NCBI RefSeq assembly: GCF_052072235.1
Contig: NZ_CM125436.1
Coordinates: 862,001-926,000 of the forward strand
DNA from: Brevibacillus_D fluminis_A
GTDB lineage: Bacteria; Bacillota; Bacilli; Brevibacillales; Brevibacillaceae
Reading direction: 5' to 3'
Length of the DNA stretch: 64,000 bases
Below, in pieces: positions 49,987 through 58,821 of this stretch. The notes under the pieces were generated by a model. The model did no database searches. It saw nothing but the letters and a program-made list of their open reading frames with translations, and was not told the origin of the DNA. Numbering within the stretch: the stretch's first letter is position 1; every line of letters starts with the position of its first letter. The position numbers and the translations under genes were made by a program.

Positions 49987-50313
49987 TTACAATTCCTCCA
50001 CGTAGCGTGACAATCGCTCTACTGCCAGCTTCGGGTCCATATCGATCTGAAAAAGCATGTAGAGATGTGAAGAAGGGAATAAAGCTCTGCGGGCAGCGTT
50101 ATATAAGGTTGGCTTTTGGGCTTTGATCAAGGCCATGATTTCCGCTGTCGGCGGGGTGACGATTTTGATGCGGAGCAATCCGTTCAAGTACGTGAGAAGT
50201 CTGACGACAGATGTGCGGTCCGTATCGTCCGGCACCGATTTGATCAAGTGATAAAGGTTTGTGACAATCGCTTTTTTGGTTTGGGCGAGGCTTATTTGTA
50301 CCTCATTTGTCAT
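49987..50313 (-). CDS. Hypothetical protein (108 residues)
   Basis: A 108-residue mostly helical protein, start ATG at 50313 with AGAAGGTGG about 8 bases upstream. Features are a Lys/Gln helix (SLAQTKKAIVTNLYHLIKSV), a middle helix (TSVVRLLTYLNGLLRIKI), and a C-terminal segment ending RLSRYVEEL. No signal, membrane helix or cysteine motif is seen and I do not recognise a family. Monocistronic and convergent with the ABC operon. Confidence 0.6.
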   Translation of the reverse strand: MTNEVQISLAQTKKAIVTNLYHLIKSVPDDTDRTSVVRLLTYLNGLLRIKIVTPPTAEIMALIKAQKPTLYNAARRALFPSSHLYMLFQIDMDPKLAVERLSRYVEEL

Positions 50314-50572
50314 CAAGATGACCACCTTCTGCATGAGTATCGATCGACGCCTCTACGCACTGTCGTACGGGAACAAGCGCGGTCGGGTGCAACTTATTAT
50401 TGCTGAAGAGGGGATGGCTGGAATACAGACGTTCAGGCAATATTGCCAAAAGGCAGTCTGGAAGAGGGAAGGAGAGAAGTACAGGCCGAATGTCTATCTA
50501 CAATAAAAGGCGGCTTTACCTACACGAGGAGCTTGAAAGAAATAATTCCTAGGAATTAGGTAGCAATTCTTA

Positions 50573-50601
50573 TTGTCAAAAACAATACCCGCGTATATAA
50601 T
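50573..50601 (+). promoter_or_regulatory. SigA-type promoter of the FMN riboswitch-ribU unit
   Basis: TTGTCA and TATAAT are separated by 17 bases and lie 20 bases before the riboswitch. Confidence 0.8.
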
Positions 50602-50620
50602 AAGTGGGAAAAAACTTCAC

Positions 50621-50768
50621 AATTCCTTCGGGGCAGGGTGCAATTCCCGACCGGCGGTGATCACGATTTTTGTGTAAGCCCGCGAGCCTCTCGTCGCTTC
50701 AAGCGGCAGAGTGCAGGATTTGGTGCGATTCCAAAGCCGACAGTACAGTCTGGATGGGAGAAGGATGA
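50621..50768 (+). promoter_or_regulatory. FMN riboswitch (RFN element)
   Basis: All hallmark segments of the RFN element are present in order: CTTCGGGGCAGGGTG, TTCCCGACCGGCGGT, AGCCCGCGAGC, a variable hairpin (TCTCGTCGCTTCAAGCGGCAGA region), GCAGGATTTGGTG, ATTCCAAAGCCGACAGTACAG, and TCTGGATGGGAGAAGG. It precedes a riboflavin transporter and a terminator, so high FMN should stop transcription. Confidence 0.97.
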
Positions 50769-50893
50769 CGACAGTACGTTCGCACACGTGCTTGTTTGCT
50801 TGTGCAAATGACTGGGGTGGAAGAGGCGCCGTTTTGCGGGATGGAGCACCTCTTGTTTCCCTATCTCATTTTCACGCAAGAAACGATACCCAT

Positions 50894-50937
50894 GCCCCCG
50901 AATCATGCGTCTTTTGATGCAGCTCGGGGGCTTTTTA
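50894..50937 (+). terminator. Riboswitch-controlled terminator before ribU
   Basis: GCCCCCGA pairs with TCGGGGGC over a long loop and ends in TTTTT, about 80 bases before the ribU start. It is the likely expression platform of the FMN riboswitch. Confidence 0.85.
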
Positions 50938-51016
50938 CGTTTCGTCGGGCAGGGCGTGCCGCGAGACTGTTGCCATTCCTCAAGAAGGAGAAGTAGCCAA
51001 AGAGGAGATGGAACAG

Positions 51017-51625
51017 ATGCAAAAACATGAATTGTCTTTGAATCAGCCGACGCAGATGAAACGGCTGGTGGCGATCCCGGTTTTGGCGGCGGTTGCCTTT
51101 ATTCTGCAAGCGTTGGAAATCCCGCTGCCGTTTTTCCCGACGTTTCTGAAGCTTGATTTCAGCACGCTGCCTGGCATTTTCGCGGGACTTGTATTCGGTC
51201 CGGTAGCTGGTATCATGGTGGAATTGCTGAAAAACGGCCTCCATTTGCTGCTGAAAAACACAGACGGCTTGCTGATCGGTGAATTGGCCAACTTTATCGC
51301 CGGCGCCTGCTTCATTTATTTGACGGTCACGATGCAGCGCATGGGCAAAGGGAAAGGCTCGCTGATTGCCGGTTTCGCGCTGGGAACCGTGCTGATGACG
51401 GTGTTTATGTCGGTAGCCAACTATTTTGTGATGATTCCGGCTTATGCTGTCTTGTACCAGATGCCGGTAGAAAAACTGCTGGAAATGTTCCGGATGGACA
51501 GCTTGTGGTCGTTGATCGTATACGGCATTGCGCCTTTCAATATTGTCAAAGGTGTTCTCGTTTCCATTTTGGCATTTTTGATTTATGTCAAAATCGAACC
51601 GCGAATCAAACATATGGGATCATGA
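51017..51625 (+). CDS. ribU: Riboflavin ECF transporter substrate-binding subunit RibU
   Basis: A 202-residue S-component with six hydrophobic segments. The N-terminal helix MKRLVAIPVLAAVAFILQALE contains the A-x-x-x-A contacts to the EcfT subunit; PTFLKLDFSTLPGIFAGLVFGP and ELLKNGLHLLL are typical of RibU. ATG at 51017 is 9 bases after GAGGAG; an ATG three codons earlier abuts that site. The FMN riboswitch upstream confirms riboflavin as substrate. The energising EcfA/A'/T module is not in the window. Confidence 0.95.
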   Translation: MQKHELSLNQPTQMKRLVAIPVLAAVAFILQALEIPLPFFPTFLKLDFSTLPGIFAGLVFGPVAGIMVELLKNGLHLLLKNTDGLLIGELANFIAGACFIYLTVTMQRMGKGKGSLIAGFALGTVLMTVFMSVANYFVMIPAYAVLYQMPVEKLLEMFRMDSLWSLIVYGIAPFNIVKGVLVSILAFLIYVKIEPRIKHMGS

Positions 51626-51628
51626 GAA

Positions 51629-51663
51629 AAAGGACAGCTCTCGAGAAGAGGCTGTCCTTTTTT
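51629..51663 (+). terminator. Terminator of ribU
   Basis: AAAGGACAGC pairs with GCTGTCCTTT and runs into T residues. Confidence 0.9.
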
Positions 51664-51739
51664 GCTAGAACGGGAGTATCATGACAAAGGCCCCGTCCAA
51701 TCGCTTGGCGGGGCCGCTTTCGTAACCGGATGTGCGCGA

Positions 51740-52354
51740 TTAATCGATGTCTTCAAACGGCTCGTCCGCATCTTCGGACGGATGTGGCGGCGTATACGGG
51801 AAGAGGATGTCGTAAAATTTGTACTTTCTGCGGTTCTCGTCCGGCTTCAGCTCGCGGTACCGTTTGATCAGGTTGGAGATTTCGTTCAAAAACTCTTTCC
51901 GCTCTTCTTTCGTCAGGTTGAATTCGGTGATGTTGTACCCGAATGTATCCTTGTACTCTTTGCGGACATCGACATCGCTGGCGATGAAGTGGTTCAAGGT
52001 CCGCATGAGGTCCTGCTCGGTGGTGCGGATCGGCGTAAACATCACGTCGCTCAACTGGTGGGCGTTTTCCTCGATCATCACTTGCAGCTTGACTGTGATC
52101 AGCTTAGCTACAGGCTGGTAATATTTTTCGACGATGGAACCTTTGACACGGGTATCCACTTGCTCAAGCAAGCCGACACGCACCAGCTCTTTGACATGAT
52201 AGTGAAGGCGGGCTGCGTTTTCGCCCAGCTCTGTCGCGATCTGCTTGGCTGTCCGCGGCTCCAAATCTTCGAATAACTCCAGAATTTTCACACGCTCGGG
52301 GATCGCCAATGATTTTAAGGCTTCAGGATCTGTAACATCGTAAAATTCTCTCAT
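51740..52354 (-). CDS. ArsR-like winged-helix transcriptional regulator
   Basis: A 204-residue regulator with an N-terminal ArsR/HTH_20-type winged helix (residues about 8-75): IPERVKILELFEDLEPRTAKQIATELGENAARLHYHVKELVRVGLLE region, including the LHYHVKEL recognition helix. The C-terminal 120 residues are helical and charged with a DE-rich end and no metal-binding cysteines, so it is not a metal sensor of the classical type. Monocistronic, convergent with ribU. Targets unknown. Confidence 0.85.
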   Translation of the reverse strand: MREFYDVTDPEALKSLAIPERVKILELFEDLEPRTAKQIATELGENAARLHYHVKELVRVGLLEQVDTRVKGSIVEKYYQPVAKLITVKLQVMIEENAHQLSDVMFTPIRTTEQDLMRTLNHFIASDVDVRKEYKDTFGYNITEFNLTKEERKEFLNEISNLIKRYRELKPDENRRKYKFYDILFPYTPPHPSEDADEPFEDID

Positions 52355-52570
52355 GACTTTCAGTTCACCGTCCAGCTTCTATATGAAAGATTCATCTACA
52401 CTCTTAACAATTCTTTATAATTGCTGCCATCCATCAATTCTATCGTTTTCTTGGGCAAATCGCAACTTGCTCCTGTATGTTTTTAATACATTAATGTGCG
52501 AAAAAATTAAGTTTCTCATTCGTGTATGGTAAAATGTGAGCAAAACCATCTCTTTAAGGAAGGGATTTCC

Positions 52571-53038
52571 ATGAATTCAGTCGGACAAGCCGCCCCTGCG
52601 TTTTCTTTGCCAGCCAGCAACAATCGGACGATCTCGCTTTCCGATTACAAAGGCAGCTATGTTGTGCTTTATTTTTATCCGAAAGACATGACGCCGGGCT
52701 GCACGACAGAAGCGTGCGATTTCCGGGATTACCACGGCGATTTCGCCAAACTGAACACGATCGTTTTGGGCATTAGCCCGGACGATGTCAAGTCGCATGA
52801 CAAGTTTACCGTCAAGCACGAGCTGCCTTTCCCGCTGCTTGCCGACACCGACCACCAGGTAGCGGAAGCATATGGCGTGTGGGTGCTGAAGAAAATGTAC
52901 GGCCGGGAGTACATGGGCATCGAGCGCTCAACCTTTGTCATCGATCCGGAAGGAAACATTGCCAAGGCATGGACGAAGGTGAAGGTGAAAGGCCATGTGC
53001 AGGAAGTGCTCGATTTCATTCGCGCGCAACAGAAGTAG
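52571..53038 (+). CDS. bcp: Thiol peroxidase, Bcp/PrxQ type
   Basis: A 155-residue peroxiredoxin. The peroxidatic cysteine is in YPKDMTPGCTTEACDF near residue 45, with the resolving cysteine five residues later, the atypical 2-Cys arrangement of Bcp. Opening QAAPAFSLPASNNRTISLSDYKG and C-terminal motifs are normal. AAGGAAGGG is 5 bases before ATG at 52571; the open frame begins upstream without a site. It reduces hydroperoxides using thioredoxin. bcp (ygaF) and perR share a neighbourhood with gsaB in B. subtilis as here. Confidence 0.93.
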   Translation: MNSVGQAAPAFSLPASNNRTISLSDYKGSYVVLYFYPKDMTPGCTTEACDFRDYHGDFAKLNTIVLGISPDDVKSHDKFTVKHELPFPLLADTDHQVAEAYGVWVLKKMYGREYMGIERSTFVIDPEGNIAKAWTKVKVKGHVQEVLDFIRAQQK

Positions 53039-53068
53039 ACCATTTGCCAAAGGGGATAATGATTACGC

Positions 53069-54124
53069 ATGAGCATACCTATGGATTATATGATTGAATC
53101 GTTTGTCACACTCGCCAACATTCCAAGCCCGACCGGAAACGCGGGCCCAGCGATCGCGTGGGTGGAAGAAGAATTCCGCAAGCTTGGGCTGGCGGTGACG
53201 CGGACGAACAAAGGAGCGGTGCTGGCGACAGTCAAGGGAGCCAATGACGAGAAGCACCGTCTTGTAGCGGCGCACGTCGATACGCTGGGCGCGATGGTCA
53301 AGGAAATCAAGAGCAACGGCAGGCTCCGCCTGACCAATATCGGCGGCTATGCGTGGAATACGGTGGAAGGCGAGTATTGCACCATCGAGTCGGCGATCAC
53401 CGGCAAAACGTTTACCGGCACCGTCGTGATGATGAAGTCGTCCGTCCATGTGCACAGCACTGAGGTGGGCAAGACGGAGCGGACGGAAAAAGTGATGGAA
53501 GTTCGCCTGGATGAAAAAGTGGTGTCCAAGCAGGATGTGCTCGACCTCGGAATCCGCGTCGGCGATTTCGTCTCCTACGATCCGCGGGTGACTGTGACGG
53601 ACAGCGGATTCATCAAGTCGCGCCATCTCGATGACAAGGCGAGCGTAGCGATTATCCTCGGCTTGCTGCGCCATCTGAACGAGAGCGGACAAAAACTGCC
53701 GTACACCACGCATTTTTATATCGCCAATAACGAAGAGATCGGCTATGGCGCGAATTCCAACATTCCTGCGCAAACCGTTGAGTATTTGGCGATCGATATG
53801 GGCGCGATCGGTGAAGGACAGGCCACGGACGAATACTGCGTCTCCATCTGCGCGAAAGATTCGTCCGGCCCGTACCACTATGGTTTGCGCAAGCATCTGG
53901 TCAAGCTGGCTGATGAACTTGGGCTCAACTATCAGGTGGACATTTATCCAAGCTACGGCTCTGACGCAAGCGCTGCGCTGCGGGCAGGGCATGATATCGT
54001 ACATGGCCTGATCGGACCGGGCGTGGATGCGTCCCACTCGTTTGAACGGACGCACCGCGAATCGTTTGAAAATACTTACAAGCTGGCTCTCGCCTACCTG
54101 CTGCATGGCGAATTGATGGCGTAG
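53069..54124 (+). CDS. M42-family metallopeptidase (glutamyl/deblocking aminopeptidase)
   Basis: A 351-residue M42 aminopeptidase of the FrvX/PepA type. The first metal His is in VAAHVDTLG near residue 68, the bridging Asp in SRHLDDKASVAI near 190, the catalytic glutamates in IANNEEIGYG near 222, another Asp in AIDMGAIGEG near 243, and the last His in GVDASHSFERTH near 325. These proteins form large dodecameric cytosolic shells that trim peptides. AAAGGGG is about 13 bases before ATG. It follows bcp by 30 bp and precedes a methyltransferase gene by 22 bp. Confidence 0.92.
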   Translation: MSIPMDYMIESFVTLANIPSPTGNAGPAIAWVEEEFRKLGLAVTRTNKGAVLATVKGANDEKHRLVAAHVDTLGAMVKEIKSNGRLRLTNIGGYAWNTVEGEYCTIESAITGKTFTGTVVMMKSSVHVHSTEVGKTERTEKVMEVRLDEKVVSKQDVLDLGIRVGDFVSYDPRVTVTDSGFIKSRHLDDKASVAIILGLLRHLNESGQKLPYTTHFYIANNEEIGYGANSNIPAQTVEYLAIDMGAIGEGQATDEYCVSICAKDSSGPYHYGLRKHLVKLADELGLNYQVDIYPSYGSDASAALRAGHDIVHGLIGPGVDASHSFERTHRESFENTYKLALAYLLHGELMA

Positions 54125-54146
54125 GCGGCGGAAGGGGCAATCAAGG

Positions 54147-54902
54147 TTGAACAACATGTACAGCTGGGCGGATTACTACGATTTGACGCAGCGCGGCGTT
54201 CCGGGAGACGTTTCTTTTTATGTGGAAACGGCGCGCAAATACGGAGGGGACGTTCTTGATCTGGCTTGCGGTACAGGCAGGATCAGCATTCCTTTGGCGG
54301 AGGCGGGTCTTGAGGTGACAGGCATGGACTTGTCGAGCGAGATGCTGGCCCGCGCCCAGGTCAAGGCGCAAGAAGCCGGTTTCTTTGAGCAGATCACGTT
54401 CCTGCAAGGCGATATGCGCAAATTCGAGCTTGGCAAAACGTTTTCGGTCATCATGATTCCGTTCCGCTCGTTTCTGCATCTGCTGCAAATCCACGAGCAG
54501 ATGAAAGCGCTCGGCTGCATCCGGCGCCATCTGAAGCCCGGCGGCAAGCTGATCATGAACGTGTTTGTGCCGAAAATCGAACACCTTTACGAAGAAAGCG
54601 AAAAAATGTCGCTGCGCAGCATTTTTCCGTTGGAGACAGGCGAGCAGGTGGCCATGTGGGATTACACGCGCTATGACCATTTCCAGCAGCTTTCCGAGGT
54701 GACACGGACGTACGAGCGGCTCAGTCCGCAAGGCGTCGTTACGGAAAAAGTGGTCGGCCGCTTCACGCTGCGCTATATTTTTCCGACGGAGCTGCACCAT
54801 TTGCTGCGGTTAAACGGCTTTAAAGTGATCGAACGGTACGGCGCTTTTGACAAATCGCCGTTCGACGCGAAAAGCAGCGAGCTGATTCTCGTTGCGGAAT
54901 AA
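54147..54902 (+). CDS. Class I SAM-dependent methyltransferase
   Basis: A 251-residue methyltransferase. Motif I is VLDLACGTGRISIPLAEAG near residues 37-55, motif II GMDLSSEML near 61, and the post-I GDMRKFELGKTFSVIMIPFRSFLHLL near 92-115. The C-terminal third is a beta-rich cap. GGAAGGGG lies about 9 bases before TTG at 54147; ATG at 54156 is an equally possible start. It is in an apparent operon from bcp to the cobalamin adenosyltransferase. Substrate unknown. Confidence 0.85.
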   Translation: MNNMYSWADYYDLTQRGVPGDVSFYVETARKYGGDVLDLACGTGRISIPLAEAGLEVTGMDLSSEMLARAQVKAQEAGFFEQITFLQGDMRKFELGKTFSVIMIPFRSFLHLLQIHEQMKALGCIRRHLKPGGKLIMNVFVPKIEHLYEESEKMSLRSIFPLETGEQVAMWDYTRYDHFQQLSEVTRTYERLSPQGVVTEKVVGRFTLRYIFPTELHHLLRLNGFKVIERYGAFDKSPFDAKSSELILVAE

Positions 54903-54950
54903 TCGATGCTCACGGCTTGCAAAATGGAATCTGGGGAGGGGTTGTGCGGG

Positions 54951-55499
54951 ATGAAAATATACACGAAATCGGGCGACAAAGGGGAAACATCGCTTGTGTA
55001 CGGCGCGCGTGTGCCCAAATATGCGGATCGGGTCGAGGCGTACGGGACATGCGACGAGGCGAACTCGGTGATCGGGCTTGCGCTGTCTACGCTGCCGCAG
55101 GACGATCAGTGGCGGGAGCTGCGCGGTTTTTTCCATATCGTGCAGACGAAGCTGTTCCATATCGGGGCGGAACTGGCTACGCCAGCTGATAAAAAGGTGG
55201 GATGGCCGATCCAGGAGCAGGATGTTCTCGACCTGGAAGCCCAGATCGACACGCTCGACGGCCATTTGCCGCCGCTCACCAATTTTGTTCTGCCAGGCGG
55301 ACACCCGAGTGCAGCAGCGCTACATGTGGCTCGTACCGTCGTGCGCAGAGCCGAGCGAAAAGCCGTTCAACTCTCGACTGCGGAAGAAGTGAATGCGGTC
55401 GTCATCAAATATTTGAACCGCCTGTCCGATTATCTGTTTGTCGCCGCCCGCTATGTGAACAGCAAGACGGGCAATGTGGAGCCGAATTTGCACGAATAG
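54951..55499 (+). CDS. Cob(I)alamin adenosyltransferase, PduO type
   Basis: A 182-residue ATP:corrinoid adenosyltransferase of the PduO/YvqK family. The ATP-binding N-terminus reads KIYTKSGDKGETSLVYGARVPK (T-x-x-G-D-x-G-x-T motif), and the conserved VVRRAERKAVQL and YLNRLSDYLFVAARYVN helices are near residues 125 and 155. It transfers the adenosyl group of ATP to cobalamin to make coenzyme B12. GGGAGGGG is 9 bases before ATG; the open frame starts 15 codons earlier without a site. A terminator follows. Confidence 0.93.
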   Translation: MKIYTKSGDKGETSLVYGARVPKYADRVEAYGTCDEANSVIGLALSTLPQDDQWRELRGFFHIVQTKLFHIGAELATPADKKVGWPIQEQDVLDLEAQIDTLDGHLPPLTNFVLPGGHPSAAALHVARTVVRRAERKAVQLSTAEEVNAVVIKYLNRLSDYLFVAARYVNSKTGNVEPNLHE

Positions 55500-55510
55500 A
55501 AGTTGCAGCA

Positions 55511-55558
55511 AAAAGCGTGTTGGGCGGAAGTAGCAGCGTCCAGGCACGCTTTTTTTTG
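55511..55558 (+). terminator. Terminator of the cobalamin adenosyltransferase unit
   Basis: AAAGCGTG pairs with CACGCTTT with a large structured loop and a run of T residues. Confidence 0.8.
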
Positions 55559-55655
55559 TACATATGCCGATGAGGTTTTCCCAGAAAGGTCTTCCCAGTG
55601 AATGTGGGATGGCGTGTTATAATATAAGGAATAGAGAAGAGGTGAGGGGCAGGCT

Positions 55656-56309
55656 ATGGCAAAACTAACGATGAAACGTTTCCTGCAGACGCTCGCGGAC
55701 ATGTTCCCCGATGCGCATTGCGAGCTGAATCATACCAACGCCCTTGAGCTGACAATCGCGGTGCTGTTGTCTGCGCAATGCACGGATAAAAAGGTGAACC
55801 AGGTCACGGAGCGGCTGTTTCAAAAATACAAAACGCCGACCGATTATTTGATGGTTCCGCTTGAAGAGCTTCAGGAGGACATCCGGCAAATTGGGTTATA
55901 TAAAAACAAAGCGAAGCATATTCAAGAATTGTGTCGGATGTTGATCGATCATTACGATGGCGAAATTCCGGAGAAGCACGAAGAGTTGGTCAAGCTGCCG
56001 GGGGTCGGGCGCAAAACGGCAAACGTCGTCGTCTCGACCTGGTTCGGTGTCCCTGCGCTGGCTGTCGACACGCATGTGGAGCGCGTCTCCAAGCGTCTCG
56101 GCTTTTGTGAGGAAGAGGACACGCCGCTGCAGGTGGAAAAGACGCTGATGCGCAAAATCCCGAAAAAGGTATGGACCGTGAACCATCATCGTCTGATCTT
56201 TTTCGGACGCTACCACTGCAAGGCACAAAACCCGCAGTGCGCCACCTGTCCGCTGTTCGATGCGTGTCCGTCAAGACGGAATCTTTCCAAGTCGAAGGCT
56301 TCATCGTAA
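55656..56309 (+). CDS. nth: Endonuclease III
   Basis: A 217-residue DNA glycosylase/AP lyase that removes oxidised pyrimidines. The helix-hairpin-helix is LPGVGRKTANVV near residues 112-123 with the catalytic lysine at about 118, the catalytic aspartate is in VDTHVERVSKRL near 136, and the 4Fe-4S cysteines follow C-x6-C-x2-C-x5-C near 185-201. GAGGTGAGGGG lies upstream of ATG. In B. subtilis nth is with dnaD; here it stands before perR, next to oxidative-stress genes. Confidence 0.96.
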   Translation: MAKLTMKRFLQTLADMFPDAHCELNHTNALELTIAVLLSAQCTDKKVNQVTERLFQKYKTPTDYLMVPLEELQEDIRQIGLYKNKAKHIQELCRMLIDHYDGEIPEKHEELVKLPGVGRKTANVVVSTWFGVPALAVDTHVERVSKRLGFCEEEDTPLQVEKTLMRKIPKKVWTVNHHRLIFFGRYHCKAQNPQCATCPLFDACPSRRNLSKSKASS

Positions 56310-56349
56310 TTGATATTGACATTTTTGACAAACTAGAGATACACTTTAT

Positions 56350-56364
56350 TTATAACAATTCTAA
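56350..56364. promoter_or_regulatory. PerR box in the perR promoter
   Basis: TTATAACAATTCTAA matches the PerR consensus TTATAATNATTATAA at 12 of 14 defined positions. It lies 52 bases before the perR start, just downstream of a TTGACA element and a possible -10, so PerR probably represses its own gene. Confidence 0.7.
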
Positions 56365-56415
56365 AATGATTGTAATTGTTACCATGATGCTTACGGATAG
56401 GAGGTGCAAGATGAT

Positions 56416-56847
56416 ATGGCGCGAGTGGAAAAAGCGATCGAAATTTTGAAGCATACCGGAGTGCGCATGACTCCGCAGCGTCATGCGATCTTGGCGTATC
56501 TTTTGGATGCCATGAACCATCCTACGGCTGATGAGATATACAAGGCGCTTGAGGGACAATTCCCCAACATGAGTGTTGCGACGATCTATAACAACCTGCG
56601 TGTCTTTAAAGATGCCGGGCTGGTTAAAGAGCTTACCTATGGTGACGCATCCAGCCGTTTTGACGCGAATGTTGAGGAAGAGCACTACCACGTGATCTGC
56701 TCCGGCTGTGGAGTCATCCGTGACTTCCAGTTTCCGTACCTGAGTGAAGCTGAGCATTCTGCCGCACAGCTCACAGGCTTCAAGGTGACGGGACACCGGA
56801 TGGAAGTATACGGATTGTGCGAAGATTGCCAGAAAAAACCGCATTGA
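56416..56847 (+). CDS. perR: Peroxide-sensing Fur-family repressor PerR
   Basis: A 143-residue Fur-family regulator. The winged helix occupies residues 1-80 (MTPQRHAILAYL; MSVATIYNNLRVFKDAG). The regulatory metal site residues fit PerR: His in MNHPTADEIY (about 37), RFDANVEEEHYHVIC with Asp near 84 and two His, and Asp in VIRDFQFP. The structural zinc is held by CSGC and CEDC. The Asp instead of a Fur-type Glu favours PerR. ATG at 56416 follows AGGAGG by 11 bases; GTG at 56404 lies in the site. A PerR box upstream and the bcp-perR-ygzB-ygxA order support the call. Confidence 0.93.
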   Translation: MARVEKAIEILKHTGVRMTPQRHAILAYLLDAMNHPTADEIYKALEGQFPNMSVATIYNNLRVFKDAGLVKELTYGDASSRFDANVEEEHYHVICSGCGVIRDFQFPYLSEAEHSAAQLTGFKVTGHRMEVYGLCEDCQKKPH

Positions 56848-57046
56848 TCGAGTTTCATCCTTGGGGAAGACATCTTATCTGCTGTGACGAACGGTAGTGA
56901 AGATGTTTTTTTGTCTTCGTCCATGTGGAAGTGAAATACGGAAATGTAACTTCTTGATGCCTTTCGACGTCTTATTGCTTGGGGAAATGCGGAAGTAAAC
57001 AGTACATACAATGTATGATCGGGAAAAGAAATGAGGAGGAACCGTT

Positions 57047-58789
57047 GTGAGCCTATCGTTACATTCTCCTCCGCGCATCAAGCGAAAGCGAAAATTGTGG
57101 GGACCGCGTCTGATGCTCCTCTGCTTTTTTGTCTTGGTTGTGGGGAGTATCGGGATTTGGTATGTGAATCAGTTGCCTTCTACGGAACATGTCGCGCCTT
57201 TTGGCGGAAAAACCAATGTCATTGTCTTTAACGGAGAAGCATTCGAGCAGCCGTATCGCACAGAAAATGGGCAGATCATGCTGCCGTTCGATTTTATCAA
57301 GGCGCATCTCGATCCCAATGCGTTTTGGGACGAGCCGACGGATTCCTTGATCATTACGACAAAAGACAAAGTATTGCGAATGGAGAGCGGCCAGCTGACC
57401 GCTTATTTGAACAAAACACCGGTTACCCTGCAGATCCCGCTGACCGAGCAAGATGGCATCCGCTATGTGCCGTATGCCCCGTTGGAAAAGCTGTATCCGT
57501 TCCAGCTCGATCTCGTGGCGCAAACAAATGTGCTGAAAGTGGCCAAGCACGGCGCAAGCGTACAGGAAGGGAAAGTCGTGGCCGATGGGGACACGGAGCC
57601 GCTGCGGACAGGGGCTGGCATTAAAAATCCGATCGCGGGCGATCTGGCGGGCGATTCGATCGTGCAAGTGTTGGCTGAGCGGGAGGGCTGGTACCGGGTG
57701 CAAGCGGAAAACGGCTTGGTCGGCTATTTGCCGAAGGATGCGGTTTCGCTGACTGCGATTAAAACGATTGCCCCTGCAAGTCCGACGATCGAGCAGGAAG
57801 CAGCAGCCTGGAAGCCGCTCGGCAAAAAGATCGTTCTCGCGTGGGAGCAGGTCACCAAAAAGACGGCAAATACAGCGAATTTTCCTGAAATGGCAGGCTT
57901 GAACGTCGTTTCACCCACCTGGTTCGAGCTGAAGGATGACAAAGGGACGTTTACAAACAAAGCGGATGCGGCTTACGTGAAATGGGCACACAGCAAAGGC
58001 TATAAAGTGTGGGGTCTGGTTTCCAACGGCTTCAATCCCGATTGGACCAAGGCGGTGCTGGGCAGCTTCACCATCCGGGAAAAAATGATTGCGCAGATTT
58101 TGCAATACGCCTCCATGTACGATCTGGATGGAATCAATCTCGATTTTGAAAACGTCTATATTGACGAAAAAGATAAACTCGTGCAATTCGTTCGCGAGCT
58201 TACGCCATATTTGCATGAGCAAGGACTAACCGTCTCGATGGATGTGACTATCAAATCCACGAGCGATCGCTGGTCGCGTTTCTACGATCGCGCCCGCTTG
58301 GCCGAAACCGTCGATTACATGGCGGTCATGACCTATGACGAACATGCTGCTGCAAGCACGGTTTCCGGCTCGGTCGCTTCCCTGCCGTGGACGGAAAACG
58401 GGCTCAAAGGCGTGCTTGAAGAAGTGCCGCACCAAAAACTGCTGCTGGGCGTTCCGTTCTACACCCGCTTGTGGAAAGAAGTGAAACAGCCGGATGGGAC
58501 GGTGAAGGTGTCATCAAAGGCGCTCTCCATGACGAGCGCGCAGGAATGGATCAGCGAACGGAAGCTGACGCCCGCGCCTGACGCAGAAACAGGACAGCTC
58601 TTTGTCAGCTATACCGATCCAACCGATAACGCCACCTACAAGATGTGGCTGGAGGATGCGACCTCGATCCAGAAACGGATGGACCTTGTCCACAAATACA
58701 AGTTGGCGGGTACGGCGGTATGGCGCCGCGGTTTTGAGACGCCAAATATTTGGACGGCGATTGACGAGCAGCTCAAGCCGGGGAATTAA
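57047..58789 (+). CDS. Membrane-anchored GH18-family protein with copper-amine-oxidase-like and SH3 domains
   Basis: A 580-residue protein: basic N-terminus, one transmembrane helix (about 22-44), an N-terminal domain resembling a copper amine oxidase N-terminal/stalk repeat (about 55-165), a bacterial SH3 domain near 180-235, and a glycoside hydrolase family 18 barrel (about 260-575). The GH18 catalytic motif DGINLDFENV near 360-369 keeps the final Glu proton donor; YDEHA and WRRGFE complete the barrel. Relatives include spore-cortex and wall-acting proteins such as SleL/YdhD types. GTG start with GAGGAGG 7 bases upstream. Probably acts outside the membrane on wall sugars. Confidence 0.88.
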   Translation: MSLSLHSPPRIKRKRKLWGPRLMLLCFFVLVVGSIGIWYVNQLPSTEHVAPFGGKTNVIVFNGEAFEQPYRTENGQIMLPFDFIKAHLDPNAFWDEPTDSLIITTKDKVLRMESGQLTAYLNKTPVTLQIPLTEQDGIRYVPYAPLEKLYPFQLDLVAQTNVLKVAKHGASVQEGKVVADGDTEPLRTGAGIKNPIAGDLAGDSIVQVLAEREGWYRVQAENGLVGYLPKDAVSLTAIKTIAPASPTIEQEAAAWKPLGKKIVLAWEQVTKKTANTANFPEMAGLNVVSPTWFELKDDKGTFTNKADAAYVKWAHSKGYKVWGLVSNGFNPDWTKAVLGSFTIREKMIAQILQYASMYDLDGINLDFENVYIDEKDKLVQFVRELTPYLHEQGLTVSMDVTIKSTSDRWSRFYDRARLAETVDYMAVMTYDEHAAASTVSGSVASLPWTENGLKGVLEEVPHQKLLLGVPFYTRLWKEVKQPDGTVKVSSKALSMTSAQEWISERKLTPAPDAETGQLFVSYTDPTDNATYKMWLEDATSIQKRMDLVHKYKLAGTAVWRRGFETPNIWTAIDEQLKPGN

Positions 58790-58791
58790 CG

Positions 58792-58821
58792 AAAAAAACC
58801 ACCGATCAGGTGGTTTTTTGT
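58792..58821 (+). terminator. Bidirectional terminator between the GH18-family gene and ygzB
   Basis: AAAAAACCACC and GGTGGTTTTTT form a near-perfect stem around a 5-base loop between convergent genes. Confidence 0.92.
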
